Shown one piece after another: positions 24,625 to 32,510 of a stretch of DNA of 48,365 nucleotides. The stretch lies in contig URVZ01000005.1 of assembly GCA_900551365.1 (NCBI GenBank), forward strand, positions 1 through 48,365. The letters run 5' to 3'. The first letter of the stretch is position 1. Each line of letters begins with the position of its first letter. Below the pieces are notes generated by a model that saw nothing but the letters and a program-made list of their open reading frames with translations, made no database searches and was not told where the DNA came from. Source of the DNA: an uncultured Collinsella sp. Lineage in GTDB: Bacteria > Actinomycetota > Coriobacteriia > Coriobacteriales > Coriobacteriaceae. Position numbers and translations under genes: made by a program.

Positions 24625-25452
24625 CTATTCGCCGAGCTTGGGGTGCAGCAGCGACGGCGCAGCGCCGAGCAGCATCTTGGTGTAGGGGTCCTGGGGATGC
24701 TGGAAGACCTGCTTGGCCTCGCCCTGCTCGACGATCTTGCCGCCATTCATAACGATGATGTCGTCAGAGATATAGCGGACCGTCTGGATGTCATGGCTGA
24801 TGAACACCATGGCCAGGCCGAGCTCCTTCTTAAGGTCGGTCAGCAGGTTCAGAATCTGTGCGCGGACCGAAACGTCCAGAGCCGAGGTGGGCTCGTCGGC
24901 GATGATGGCGTCGGGGTTCAGCGACAGGGCACGGGCAATTGCCACGCGCTGGCGCTGACCGCCCGAAAGCTGGCCGGGAAGAACCTCGGCGGCAGAGCTG
25001 GGCAGACCGGTGAGCTCCAAGAGTTCCTTGACGCGCTTCTCCTGCTCGGCCTCGGTACCCAAGTTGTGGACGCGCATGGGGTCGAGCAGCTGCTCGCGAA
25101 CGACCATGCGGGGGTTGAGCGCCGTGGCCGGGTTCTGGAACACGACCGAGATGACGCGACCCATATGGCGACGGTCCTCGGCGGTACGTTTGGTAACGTC
25201 CTTGCCCTTAAAGTAGACCTTGCCGCTCGTGGGGGCCTGCAGGCCGCACATGACGTTAGCGGTGGTGGACTTACCGCAACCGGACTCGCCGACGATGCCG
25301 ATCGTCTGACCGGGCATGAGCTTAATCGTTACACCCTGGACGGCGTGAACCAGGTTGGGGTGCAGAATCGAGCCGGTACGGGTCCTAAAGGTGACGTGGA
25401 CGTCATCAAGGAAGATGATCGGCTCGACGCCGTTGACTGCGGTCTCGCTCAT
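24625..25452 (-). CDS. ABC transporter ATP-binding protein (sialic acid importer, SiaI-like)
   Basis: A 275-residue ATPase of the dipeptide/oligopeptide type. Walker A GESGCGKST, signature LSGGQRQRVAIARAL, Walker B AIIADEP with TSALD, and the switch His in FISHDI are present. It lacks the long cysteine-containing C-terminal extension seen in the two dpp ATPases. Its ATG directly follows the stop codon of the fused permease-ATPase gene. It would pair with the ATPase half of that fusion to form the nucleotide-binding dimer. Confidence 0.9.
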   Translation of the reverse strand: MSETAVNGVEPIIFLDDVHVTFRTRTGSILHPNLVHAVQGVTIKLMPGQTIGIVGESGCGKSTTANVMCGLQAPTSGKVYFKGKDVTKRTAEDRRHMGRVISVVFQNPATALNPRMVVREQLLDPMRVHNLGTEAEQEKRVKELLELTGLPSSAAEVLPGQLSGGQRQRVAIARALSLNPDAIIADEPTSALDVSVRAQILNLLTDLKKELGLAMVFISHDIQTVRYISDDIIVMNGGKIVEQGEAKQVFQHPQDPYTKMLLGAAPSLLHPKLGE

Positions 25453-27468
25453 CTACATCACCTCCGCGTGAGGGGTCAAACCATTTGCCTTGAGCACCTC
25501 GTCGGGGAGCTCGGAATAGAAGTGCTCGGTGCCGGGCACGCGCTTGAAGACCGGACGGGTGTCCAGGCCAATACGCGGATGGCTCGAGCGGGGCGCGAAG
25601 CGATCGCCCTTGGGGAAATCGCGCGGACTCGGAACGGCGCCGGGCACCTGGTGCAGGCGGCCCGAACCGCTCTCGATGGACAGAACGGAGCCCAGAAGAC
25701 CGCGGGTGTACTCGTGAATCGGGTTGGTGAGCAGCTCCTTGGTGGGCGCCTGCTCGATAACCTGACCAGCGTACATAACCGTGATGTTGTGGGCGACCTC
25801 GGCGACCAGCGCCAGGTCGTGCGAAACGAAGATCATGGCAAAGCCGAGCTTGGCCTGAAGATCGTTGAGCAGCTTGATGACCTGCTTCTGGACGGTAACG
25901 TCCAGAGCGGTCGTGGGCTCGTCGCAGATGACCAGCTTGGGGTCGCGGGTAAGGGCCATAGCGATCAGAACGCGCTGACGCTGACCACCGGAAAGCTCAT
26001 GCGGATAGCTCTCGAGCGTACGCTTGGGGTCGAGGCCCACGAGCTCCAGGAGCTCCTCGGCGCTACGGGTGCCGCCACGCTTGGTGAGCTGCTTCATCTG
26101 GGCGGAAATGAGCATGGAGGGGTTGAGCGAGGACAGGGCGTCCTGATAGACCATGGCGATATCGGTACCACGCAGGCCGAACCACTCTTTCTTGCTCATC
26201 TTGAGCAGGTCGCGACCCTCCCAGAGAACCTCACCGGAAAGGTGCTCGTCATCATCGGTCAGACCCATGATGGCCAGCGTGGTGATGGACTTACCGCAGC
26301 CGGACTCGCCTACCAGGCCCATGGTCTGGCCGGGACGGACGTCAAAGTTGACGTGGTCGACGACGTTGATGTCACCGTGGTGCTCAAACTGGATGCAGAA
26401 ATCGCGTACCGAAAGGATCGGCTCAACGGACTCGTCGGGCACATGGCGATCGTCACGCTTGAGCTCGACATCGCGCAGGGCGCCAAGGCGAGCGGAGAGG
26501 GACTGGGCCTGCTCCTTGTAGGCGCGAACGGGGTCGGAGACCAGCAGGTCGGCCTCGCGACGCTTGGAGGAATCGGTCGGATCCAGGGCGGCGGAGGGAG
26601 CAGCGGCCATGGCGTCGGTAATGCCCTCGGAGAGGATGTTGAGCGCCAGGCAGGTGATCATGATGGCCAGACCCGGGAACAGCGCCTGCCACCAACGGCC
26701 GGCAAGCACGCCGCCGCGGGCGTCGGCGAGGATGTTGCCCCAGGTAGCGGTGGGCTCCTGAATACCAGCGCCGATGAAGGTCAGCGAGGCCTCGAAGATG
26801 ATGGCGTCGGCGACCAGGGTAACGGTGAAGACCATGATCGGGGCGATGCAGTTACGCAGAACATGCTTGATCAAAATCCACGGAGCCTTGGCGCCGGAAA
26901 CGATGACCGCACGGACATAGTCCTCGCCGTACTCGGACACGATGTTGGCGCGCACGATACGGGCAATCTGCGGAGTGTACATAAAGCCGATGGCGAAGAT
27001 GATCGACGGCACGGAGTTGCCCAGGATGGAGACGAAGACGGCCGCGAGGGCGATGCCGGGGATGGACATGATGATGTCCAAGATACGCATGATCGTCTCG
27101 GAGACGGCCTTGCGCGAAACCGCTGCAAGGGCGCCTACGACCGAACCGCAGACCAGAGCCATGGCAGTGGCGCCAAAGCCGATAATCAGCGAGTAACGAC
27201 CACCGTAGAGCATACGCGACAGAATGTCGCGACCCTTATCGTCGGTACCGAAAATAAATCCGTTGCCGGGAGCCTGGCGAGCCGTAAAGATCTCGACCGG
27301 GCTATAGGGGGCAAGAAGGGGCGCCAGAATCGCAGTCAGGGCGACCAGCACCAGCACGACGGCTGCAATCTTAGAAGACAGCGTCATCTTCTTCCAGCCA
27401 CCGAGCTTGAGCCCCTTAGAGGCAGCCTTCTCGAGCTGCTCGGTTTGCTTCTCTCGAATCTTTACCAT
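25453..27468 (-). CDS. Fused ABC permease-ATPase (sialic acid importer, SiaG-like)
   Basis: A 671-residue fusion. Residues 1 to about 290 are a DppC-like permease with a first helix at SKIAAVVLVLVALTAI, FGTDDKGRDILSRMLYGGRYSL and a coupling loop VRAVIVSGAKAPWILIKHVLRN. A charged linker of about 50 residues follows, then an ATPase at about 345-671 with Walker A GESGCGKS, signature LSGGQRQRVLIAMAL, Walker B LVICDEP and the switch His in FVSHDLA. The frame is continuous with no internal stop, so this is a real fusion. The same arrangement is known from the corynebacterial sialic acid importer SiaEFGI, which, with the adjacent nan genes, suggests the substrate. It starts 3 bases after the preceding permease. 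Confidence 0.9.
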   Translation of the reverse strand: MVKIREKQTEQLEKAASKGLKLGGWKKMTLSSKIAAVVLVLVALTAILAPLLAPYSPVEIFTARQAPGNGFIFGTDDKGRDILSRMLYGGRYSLIIGFGATAMALVCGSVVGALAAVSRKAVSETIMRILDIIMSIPGIALAAVFVSILGNSVPSIIFAIGFMYTPQIARIVRANIVSEYGEDYVRAVIVSGAKAPWILIKHVLRNCIAPIMVFTVTLVADAIIFEASLTFIGAGIQEPTATWGNILADARGGVLAGRWWQALFPGLAIMITCLALNILSEGITDAMAAAPSAALDPTDSSKRREADLLVSDPVRAYKEQAQSLSARLGALRDVELKRDDRHVPDESVEPILSVRDFCIQFEHHGDINVVDHVNFDVRPGQTMGLVGESGCGKSITTLAIMGLTDDDEHLSGEVLWEGRDLLKMSKKEWFGLRGTDIAMVYQDALSSLNPSMLISAQMKQLTKRGGTRSAEELLELVGLDPKRTLESYPHELSGGQRQRVLIAMALTRDPKLVICDEPTTALDVTVQKQVIKLLNDLQAKLGFAMIFVSHDLALVAEVAHNITVMYAGQVIEQAPTKELLTNPIHEYTRGLLGSVLSIESGSGRLHQVPGAVPSPRDFPKGDRFAPRSSHPRIGLDTRPVFKRVPGTEHFYSELPDEVLKANGLTPHAEVM

Positions 27469-27471
27469 AAT

Positions 27472-28428
27472 CTACACCGTCCTGATGCGCGGGTTGATGA
27501 GCAGGTAGAGCATGTCAACCACGATGTTGATGATGATGAAGGCAAGAGCAACGACGATAACGACGCCCTGAACCAGGTTCGCCTCGTTGCCCTGAACGCC
27601 CTGCAGAATCGCGGTGCCCATGCCGGGGAGGTTGAAGATAACCTCGATGACGACGGCGCCGCCCATGAGGTAACCGATCTTAAGACCGAGGGTGGTGACC
27701 GGGGTGATCAGTGCGTTGCGCAAAACGTTGATGCCGACGACGACCTTCTCGGGAACGCCGGCGCCGCGAGCCATACGGACATAATCCTTATCGAGCTCCT
27801 CGACCATGGCGGTACGCACGATACGAGTCATCTGGCCCGTCAGCGGAAATGCCAAGGCGATAGCGGGCATAATCATACGTCCCAGATAGCCAACCGGATT
27901 CGTGGTGAAGTGAGGCAGAGCACCCGATGCCGGGAGCACCTTAAGGTAGGAAGAGAACAGCAGGATCAACAGAACGGCAAGCCAGAACGACGGGGTTGCC
28001 AAGCCGGCGATGGAAAAGACGCGGATCACTTGGTCCGGCCATTTGTCGCGATACAGTGCCGCAATGACGCCGAGCAAAAACGAAACGACCGCACCGATAG
28101 CAAGACCGATAAAGGTCAGCTGCATCGTGACGGGCAGGGCCGTGGAGATGCGCTTGGCAACGGAGTTGCGAGCAGCACCATAGGTGCCCATGTCGCCATG
28201 GATCAGATCACCCATATAGCGCACGTAGCGCACGGGCCAGGGGTCGTCCAGACCATACTTCTCATGGTACTCGGCAACCGCCTCGGGCGAGGCACCGTCA
28301 CCCAACGCCGTGTAGGCGGGGTCGGTCTTGGAGAACGACATAAGGAAGAACACCAGGACGGTGACGCCCAATGCCATGATCGGCAGCGCCACAAGACGCC
28401 TTCCAATCAAACGTAGCAAGTTGTTCAC
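27472..28428 (-). CDS. ABC transporter permease (sialic acid importer, SiaF-like)
   Basis: A 318-residue DppB-like permease with about six membrane segments, beginning VNNLLRLIGRRLVALPIMALGV, with SKTDP in the usual PGDP position and a coupling loop VRMARGAGVPEKVVVGINVLRN. The start is a GTG at 28428 with GGGGAGA four bases upstream; the longer frame has no ribosome site. It pairs with the permease half of the fusion protein. Confidence 0.9.
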   Translation of the reverse strand: MNNLLRLIGRRLVALPIMALGVTVLVFFLMSFSKTDPAYTALGDGASPEAVAEYHEKYGLDDPWPVRYVRYMGDLIHGDMGTYGAARNSVAKRISTALPVTMQLTFIGLAIGAVVSFLLGVIAALYRDKWPDQVIRVFSIAGLATPSFWLAVLLILLFSSYLKVLPASGALPHFTTNPVGYLGRMIMPAIALAFPLTGQMTRIVRTAMVEELDKDYVRMARGAGVPEKVVVGINVLRNALITPVTTLGLKIGYLMGGAVVIEVIFNLPGMGTAILQGVQGNEANLVQGVVIVVALAFIIINIVVDMLYLLINPRIRTV

Positions 28429-28489
28429 GTTCTCTCCCCTTTCTTTTGTCGGTAGGACCAACTGGTATATGAGTACGGATACTCATTAC

Positions 28490-28523
28490 AAGACCCGAGC
28501 GACATCGTTGCCGCCCGGGTCTT
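28490..28523 (-). terminator. Intercistronic hairpin after the binding-protein gene
   Basis: AAGACCCG / CGGGTCTT with a partly paired interior (AGCGAC against GTTGCCGCC), 62 bases after the binding-protein stop and before the permease gene. It is analogous to the hairpin between dppA and dppB and could stabilise the binding-protein message. Confidence 0.6.
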
Positions 28524-28585
28524 TGTTTCAACTATGAGGATACGGTCCCAACGGCCGACATCCTGCATACAGACTCAAGCGAGTC

Positions 28586-30199
28586 TTACGCCTTGACGGT
28601 CGCAACGCCCCTGAAGGACATGCTCGTCGTGCCGATGCCCTTGAAGCCATCGAGGGCCTCCCCGTTGGGCGCAGTGGACGGATCGTCCCAGAAAGCGGAG
28701 ACGGTCTTGACGTGAACAACAGGGTACAGAACGGCGTTGTCGGCAATGATGTCGAAGCACTCGTTCCACTTCTTCTGCTGCTCATCGCCCTCAGCGGCAA
28801 GAGCCTCGTCCATGAGACCGTGGAGCTTCTGCCACTCAGCGGACTCCTTCCACGGGCAACGGGTCTGCATCCAGACGTTGTCGCCGTACCACCAGTTGAG
28901 CAGCAGGTCGGGATCAGCGCCGAAGCAGGAAGGATCGCCAGGGGCAAGAAGGATATCGTAGGCCTCGCCGCCGTCGATGGCAGCGTAGGTAGCCGGCGAG
29001 GTATCGGTCTGGATGGTCACATCGAAGCCGAGAGCATCGAGGTCGTTCTTGACCTGGGCGGCCATGCCCTTAATCTGCTCGTTGTCGGTGGTGCGCAGGG
29101 TGATGGCACCCGGGGTGATGCCAGACTCCTCGATGAGCTTCTTAGCCTTCTTGGCGTCGGTCTTGTACACCGTGGAAGCCTCATGATAGTTGGTGAAGCT
29201 CTTGGGCAGGTAGCAGCTGGCAGCGGTGGCAAGGCCGGCGAAGGTGTTGCTGACCATCTTCTCGGTGTCGAGCGCATACATGACAGCCTGACGGACCTTG
29301 ACGTTGTTCCAAGGCTCCTTGGCGACGTTGAACATGATGAAGCGGGTGCCGAAACCCTGAACGTTATCGATCTTGCAACCGGCGCTCTCGAGCTGGTCGA
29401 CGGCGTCAGCGGTAACGAGCTCCATAACGAGCGTGGAGCCCTCCTGCTGAGCGGTAACGCGAGCGGTGGGGTCGGTCAGGATGCTGTACTGGATCTTCTT
29501 ATCCTCGGCAGCATACTCACCGTTGTACTCGGGGTTGGGAACCAGGGTGATCTCGGTATCGGAAATAGAGTCGTACATCCAGGGGCCGGAGCCGATCGGC
29601 TGCTTGGCGCGATCCTCCTCGGTCTGGGTGGCCGGGGTAACGCGGACGATGGCCAGACGATCCTTGAGCAGGGAGAAGTTGGGGACCTTGGTCTTGACCG
29701 TCACGGTGCTGGCGTCCTTGGCCTCGATGGACTCGAAGGGCTGGAAGAACGGAGCGTAGGTAGCGGAAGCGGCGCAAGCGGTGTAGGAGGCAACGACATC
29801 GTCAGCGGTGACCTCGGTGCCATCGGAGAACTTGGCGCCCTTGCGGATGGTGACCTCGAAAGTGGTGTCGTCCACAGACTTGGGATCGTCGGTGGCGAGC
29901 TCGTTGAAGGTGCTGTAGTCGTGGTAATCGATGCCGTAGAGGCCCTCGACGACGTGCCAGTTAGCACCCAGGCCCACAGCGGAGCCGGTGCTGGCGGGGT
30001 CGAAACTGGACGGAGCGTAAGCGGAACCAGCGGTGATCACGCCGCCGCCACGGTTGGCGGAATCGGTGGAACCGGAAGCGGAACCTTCGTCGCTAGAGCT
30101 GCCACCGCAGCCAGTGAGACCAAGCCCTGCGACAGCAGCGACGCTGCCGGTGAGGCCGAGGAACGAACGCCTGGACATACCCTTGTTGATGATGGCCAT
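28586..30199 (-). CDS. ABC transporter substrate-binding lipoprotein (sialic acid importer, SiaE-like)
   Basis: A 537-residue family 5 extracytoplasmic binding protein. The N-terminus has the twin-arginine motif SRRSFLGL, a hydrophobic segment and the lipobox LTGC, followed by a Gly/Ser-rich linker, so it is probably a Tat-exported lipoprotein. The start is the ATG at 30199 with AGGAGA four bases upstream. It is the first gene of a nine-gene minus-strand operon (binding protein, permease, fused permease-ATPase, ATPase, two esterases, nanA, nanK, nanE). Sequence alone would suggest a peptide; operon context points to sialic acid. Confidence 0.88.
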   Translation of the reverse strand: MAIINKGMSRRSFLGLTGSVAAVAGLGLTGCGGSSSDEGSASGSTDSANRGGGVITAGSAYAPSSFDPASTGSAVGLGANWHVVEGLYGIDYHDYSTFNELATDDPKSVDDTTFEVTIRKGAKFSDGTEVTADDVVASYTACAASATYAPFFQPFESIEAKDASTVTVKTKVPNFSLLKDRLAIVRVTPATQTEEDRAKQPIGSGPWMYDSISDTEITLVPNPEYNGEYAAEDKKIQYSILTDPTARVTAQQEGSTLVMELVTADAVDQLESAGCKIDNVQGFGTRFIMFNVAKEPWNNVKVRQAVMYALDTEKMVSNTFAGLATAASCYLPKSFTNYHEASTVYKTDAKKAKKLIEESGITPGAITLRTTDNEQIKGMAAQVKNDLDALGFDVTIQTDTSPATYAAIDGGEAYDILLAPGDPSCFGADPDLLLNWWYGDNVWMQTRCPWKESAEWQKLHGLMDEALAAEGDEQQKKWNECFDIIADNAVLYPVVHVKTVSAFWDDPSTAPNGEALDGFKGIGTTSMSFRGVATVKA

Positions 30200-30563
30200 G
30201 TCTTCTCCTATCAATAGAGAATCTTACCCGGGAGCACCTAGACTTGCCCCCGCGCAACTTGCGGACGATATATACCTTACCTACCGACGAACCCAACTGA
30301 GGTGCCGCGCTCGGCGACCGATACATACATACGCTTGAACGGTATTTACTACCGTTCACCGAATTCATTGACAAACGATTCGCCAGACAGTATGTATCGA
30401 CGAGGTGAGATATCAGTCATCGTCAACCCGCAGGATAGCAGGGTTGTTCACCATGGCTAGTCAAACGTTTTAGCGTTAATAAAACCCGAAATCGACAGGT
30501 AATCGCCGCGAAATAAATGGTTGAAAATCGGCCAATCATGTATATCAGTTGTTTGGCTCGTGT
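30200..30563 (-). promoter_or_regulatory. Control region of the sialic acid operon
   Basis: This is a 364-base gap between uvrC and the binding-protein gene with no coding sequence. On the minus strand a candidate promoter has -35 TTGTCA (30369-30374), a 17-base spacer and TAGTAA (30346-30351). A perfect palindrome, GAACGGTA / TACCGTTC with 5 bases between (30337-30357), covers the -10, as expected of a repressor operator. A second perfect 10-base inverted repeat, CGATACATAC (30319-30328) and GTATGTATCG (30390-30399), brackets the promoter. Another AT-rich -10-like TATATA lies near 30271. No regulator gene is nearby. The part nearest uvrC (30430-30563) shows nothing clear. Confidence 0.6.
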
Positions 30564-32510
30564 TTAGCTATCGGAATGGCCAGCCGCCGCCTCGGCGCGC
30601 TCGGCATTCCATGCAACAAGTGCCTCGTGGACCGCTTTGGCGACATCGGCCGGAACGCCTCGAACTTCCGCGATCTCTTGCTCGCTCGCCGCGCGCAAAC
30701 GCTTCATCGAGCCAAAATGGCGCATAAGGGCACGTTTTCTGGTGGGTCCCACGCCTGGAACGTCATCGAGTACCGAAACCGTCATGGCTTTATCGCGCAA
30801 TTCGCGATGGAACGTGATGGCAAAACGGTGCGATTCATCGCGCACCTGTTTGATTAGATAGAGCGACGCGGACCCGGTCGGAAGCACGACTGGAGTCTCG
30901 TCCCAAGGCACGAAAACCTCCTCATCGGCCTTTGCCAAGCCACAAACTGGTATATCGAGCCCAAGAGCCTCAAGTTGCTTGATCGCAGCGGTCAATTGCG
31001 GCTTACCGCCATCGACAACGAGCAAATCGGGGCGCGATCCAAAGCGCTCGTCGGCCATGCGCTCGGGAGCATAGCGTCGTCCCAAAACCTCGGACATCGA
31101 CACGAAGTCGTTTGCCTCGTCCAATTCGGCCTGAATTTTAAAACGACGGTACTGGCTCTTGTCGGCGCGTCCGTTGGTAAACACCACCATCGAGGCGACG
31201 GTAAAGGTTCCGTGCAGCGTCGAGATATCGAAGCACTCGATACGCATCGGCGGCGCTGGCAGCGCCAGCGCGCTTTCGAGCTCCAGGAGCGCCTGATTGG
31301 TGCGGTCGTCAGCGTACCCCGTTCGCATCATGTAGCGCATGAGGGCATGGCGCGCATTTTTGGATGCCATATCGAGCAAACGGTGCTTTTCGCCACGCTG
31401 CGGCCTATGGAGATGGCAGGAACGCTCGCGCTTGCCCGCAAGCCATTCCCCCAGCGCCTCCGCATCCTCAAGCTCGACGGAAAGGTTGACCTCAGCTGGA
31501 ATATCAGCCGTCTCGTCGTAATAGCGCTTAAGAAAGCCCGACTGGAGCTCTTCCTCGTCAACATCAAGACCCTTGTCGAGAATGAACTCGCAGGTGCGAA
31601 CTGTTCGGCCCTCGCGAACGACGAAGACGCAAGCGGCGGAGATGGTCTCCTCGCGATAGAACCCGATGACATCGATATCGACACTGGAGGGAAAAACGAC
31701 TTGCTGACGATCGTCCAGACCCCTGATGACCTCCAAACGACGTTTGACGCGTGCCGCGCGCTCAAAGTCGAGCGCCTCGGCGGCATCCGTCATCTCGGAG
31801 GTCAGCTCATCGACGACATCCTTGCGATGGCCCGACAAAAAGCGCTCGACACGCTTGACGTTCTTGGCATAGTCTGCCGGGGAAATCGCGCCGACACACG
31901 CACCCGGGCCGCGCCCGACATGGTAGTCAAAGCAGGGACGCCCGTTTTGTGCGCAAATCATATTGACGATGTCTTCCTCGCCCTTGTGGGACTCGATGGT
32001 ACGGCGACAACGACGCCACTCCGCACAGGATGCAGAGCAGATGGGGATAACCTTGCGCAGCGTATCTATCGTCTCACGTGCCGCACGGCTATCGGTATAG
32101 GGTCCAAAATAGCGCGTTCCCGGCTTATGACGCTCACGCGTGTATTTGATCGCGGGATACAGGTCGCCCTTTGTAATGGCGATAAAGGGGTAGCTCTTGT
32201 CATCCTTGAGGTCGACGTTAAAGTACGGATGGTACTGGCCGATCAGGTTGCGCTCGAGTACAAGCGCCTCATGCTCGGTTTCGACAACGATGTAGTCAAA
32301 GCTCGCCACCAGCTGCATCATCAGCGGGATCTTTTGACGCTCATCCTGCAGTGTCACGTATTGACGCATGCGGGCGCGCAGGTTTTTCGCCTTGCCCACG
32401 TAGATGACATCGCCCTTGGCATCCTTCCAAAGGTAGCATCCGGGCTGTGTGGGAACGCGCGAAACCTGCTCGGCAAGCGTTGGTATGTTGTCGTGACCGG
32501 CCACGCGCAC
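30564..32510 (-). CDS. uvrC: UvrABC excinuclease subunit C
   Basis: A 648-residue DNA-repair nuclease that makes the 3' and 5' incisions around UvrB-bound lesions. The GIY-YIG domain is at residues 17-100 (GCYLW...VIYVGKAKNLRAR), the UVR UvrB-interaction motif is at about 235-270 (DALDFERAARVKRRLE-like), the RNase H-like domain has ECFDIS and LLVDGGKPQL, and the C-terminal helix-hairpin-helix has VPGVGPTRKRALMRHFGS. The start is a GTG at 32510 adjoining the murJ stop; a GTG two codons later has the better ribosome site (AGTAGG). Confidence 0.96.
   Translation of the reverse strand: MRVAGHDNIPTLAEQVSRVPTQPGCYLWKDAKGDVIYVGKAKNLRARMRQYVTLQDERQKIPLMMQLVASFDYIVVETEHEALVLERNLIGQYHPYFNVDLKDDKSYPFIAITKGDLYPAIKYTRERHKPGTRYFGPYTDSRAARETIDTLRKVIPICSASCAEWRRCRRTIESHKGEEDIVNMICAQNGRPCFDYHVGRGPGACVGAISPADYAKNVKRVERFLSGHRKDVVDELTSEMTDAAEALDFERAARVKRRLEVIRGLDDRQQVVFPSSVDIDVIGFYREETISAACVFVVREGRTVRTCEFILDKGLDVDEEELQSGFLKRYYDETADIPAEVNLSVELEDAEALGEWLAGKRERSCHLHRPQRGEKHRLLDMASKNARHALMRYMMRTGYADDRTNQALLELESALALPAPPMRIECFDISTLHGTFTVASMVVFTNGRADKSQYRRFKIQAELDEANDFVSMSEVLGRRYAPERMADERFGSRPDLLVVDGGKPQLTAAIKQLEALGLDIPVCGLAKADEEVFVPWDETPVVLPTGSASLYLIKQVRDESHRFAITFHRELRDKAMTVSVLDDVPGVGPTRKRALMRHFGSMKRLRAASEQEIAEVRGVPADVAKAVHEALVAWNAERAEAAAGHSDS

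Noticed and set aside
24403..28416. A 1337-codon open frame on the plus strand opposite the sialic acid importer genes
   Set aside because: It runs antisense to four genes with clear domains and is a shadow of their codon use (repeated Asp/His/Asn-rich sequence without domains). No ribosome site or promoter supports it.
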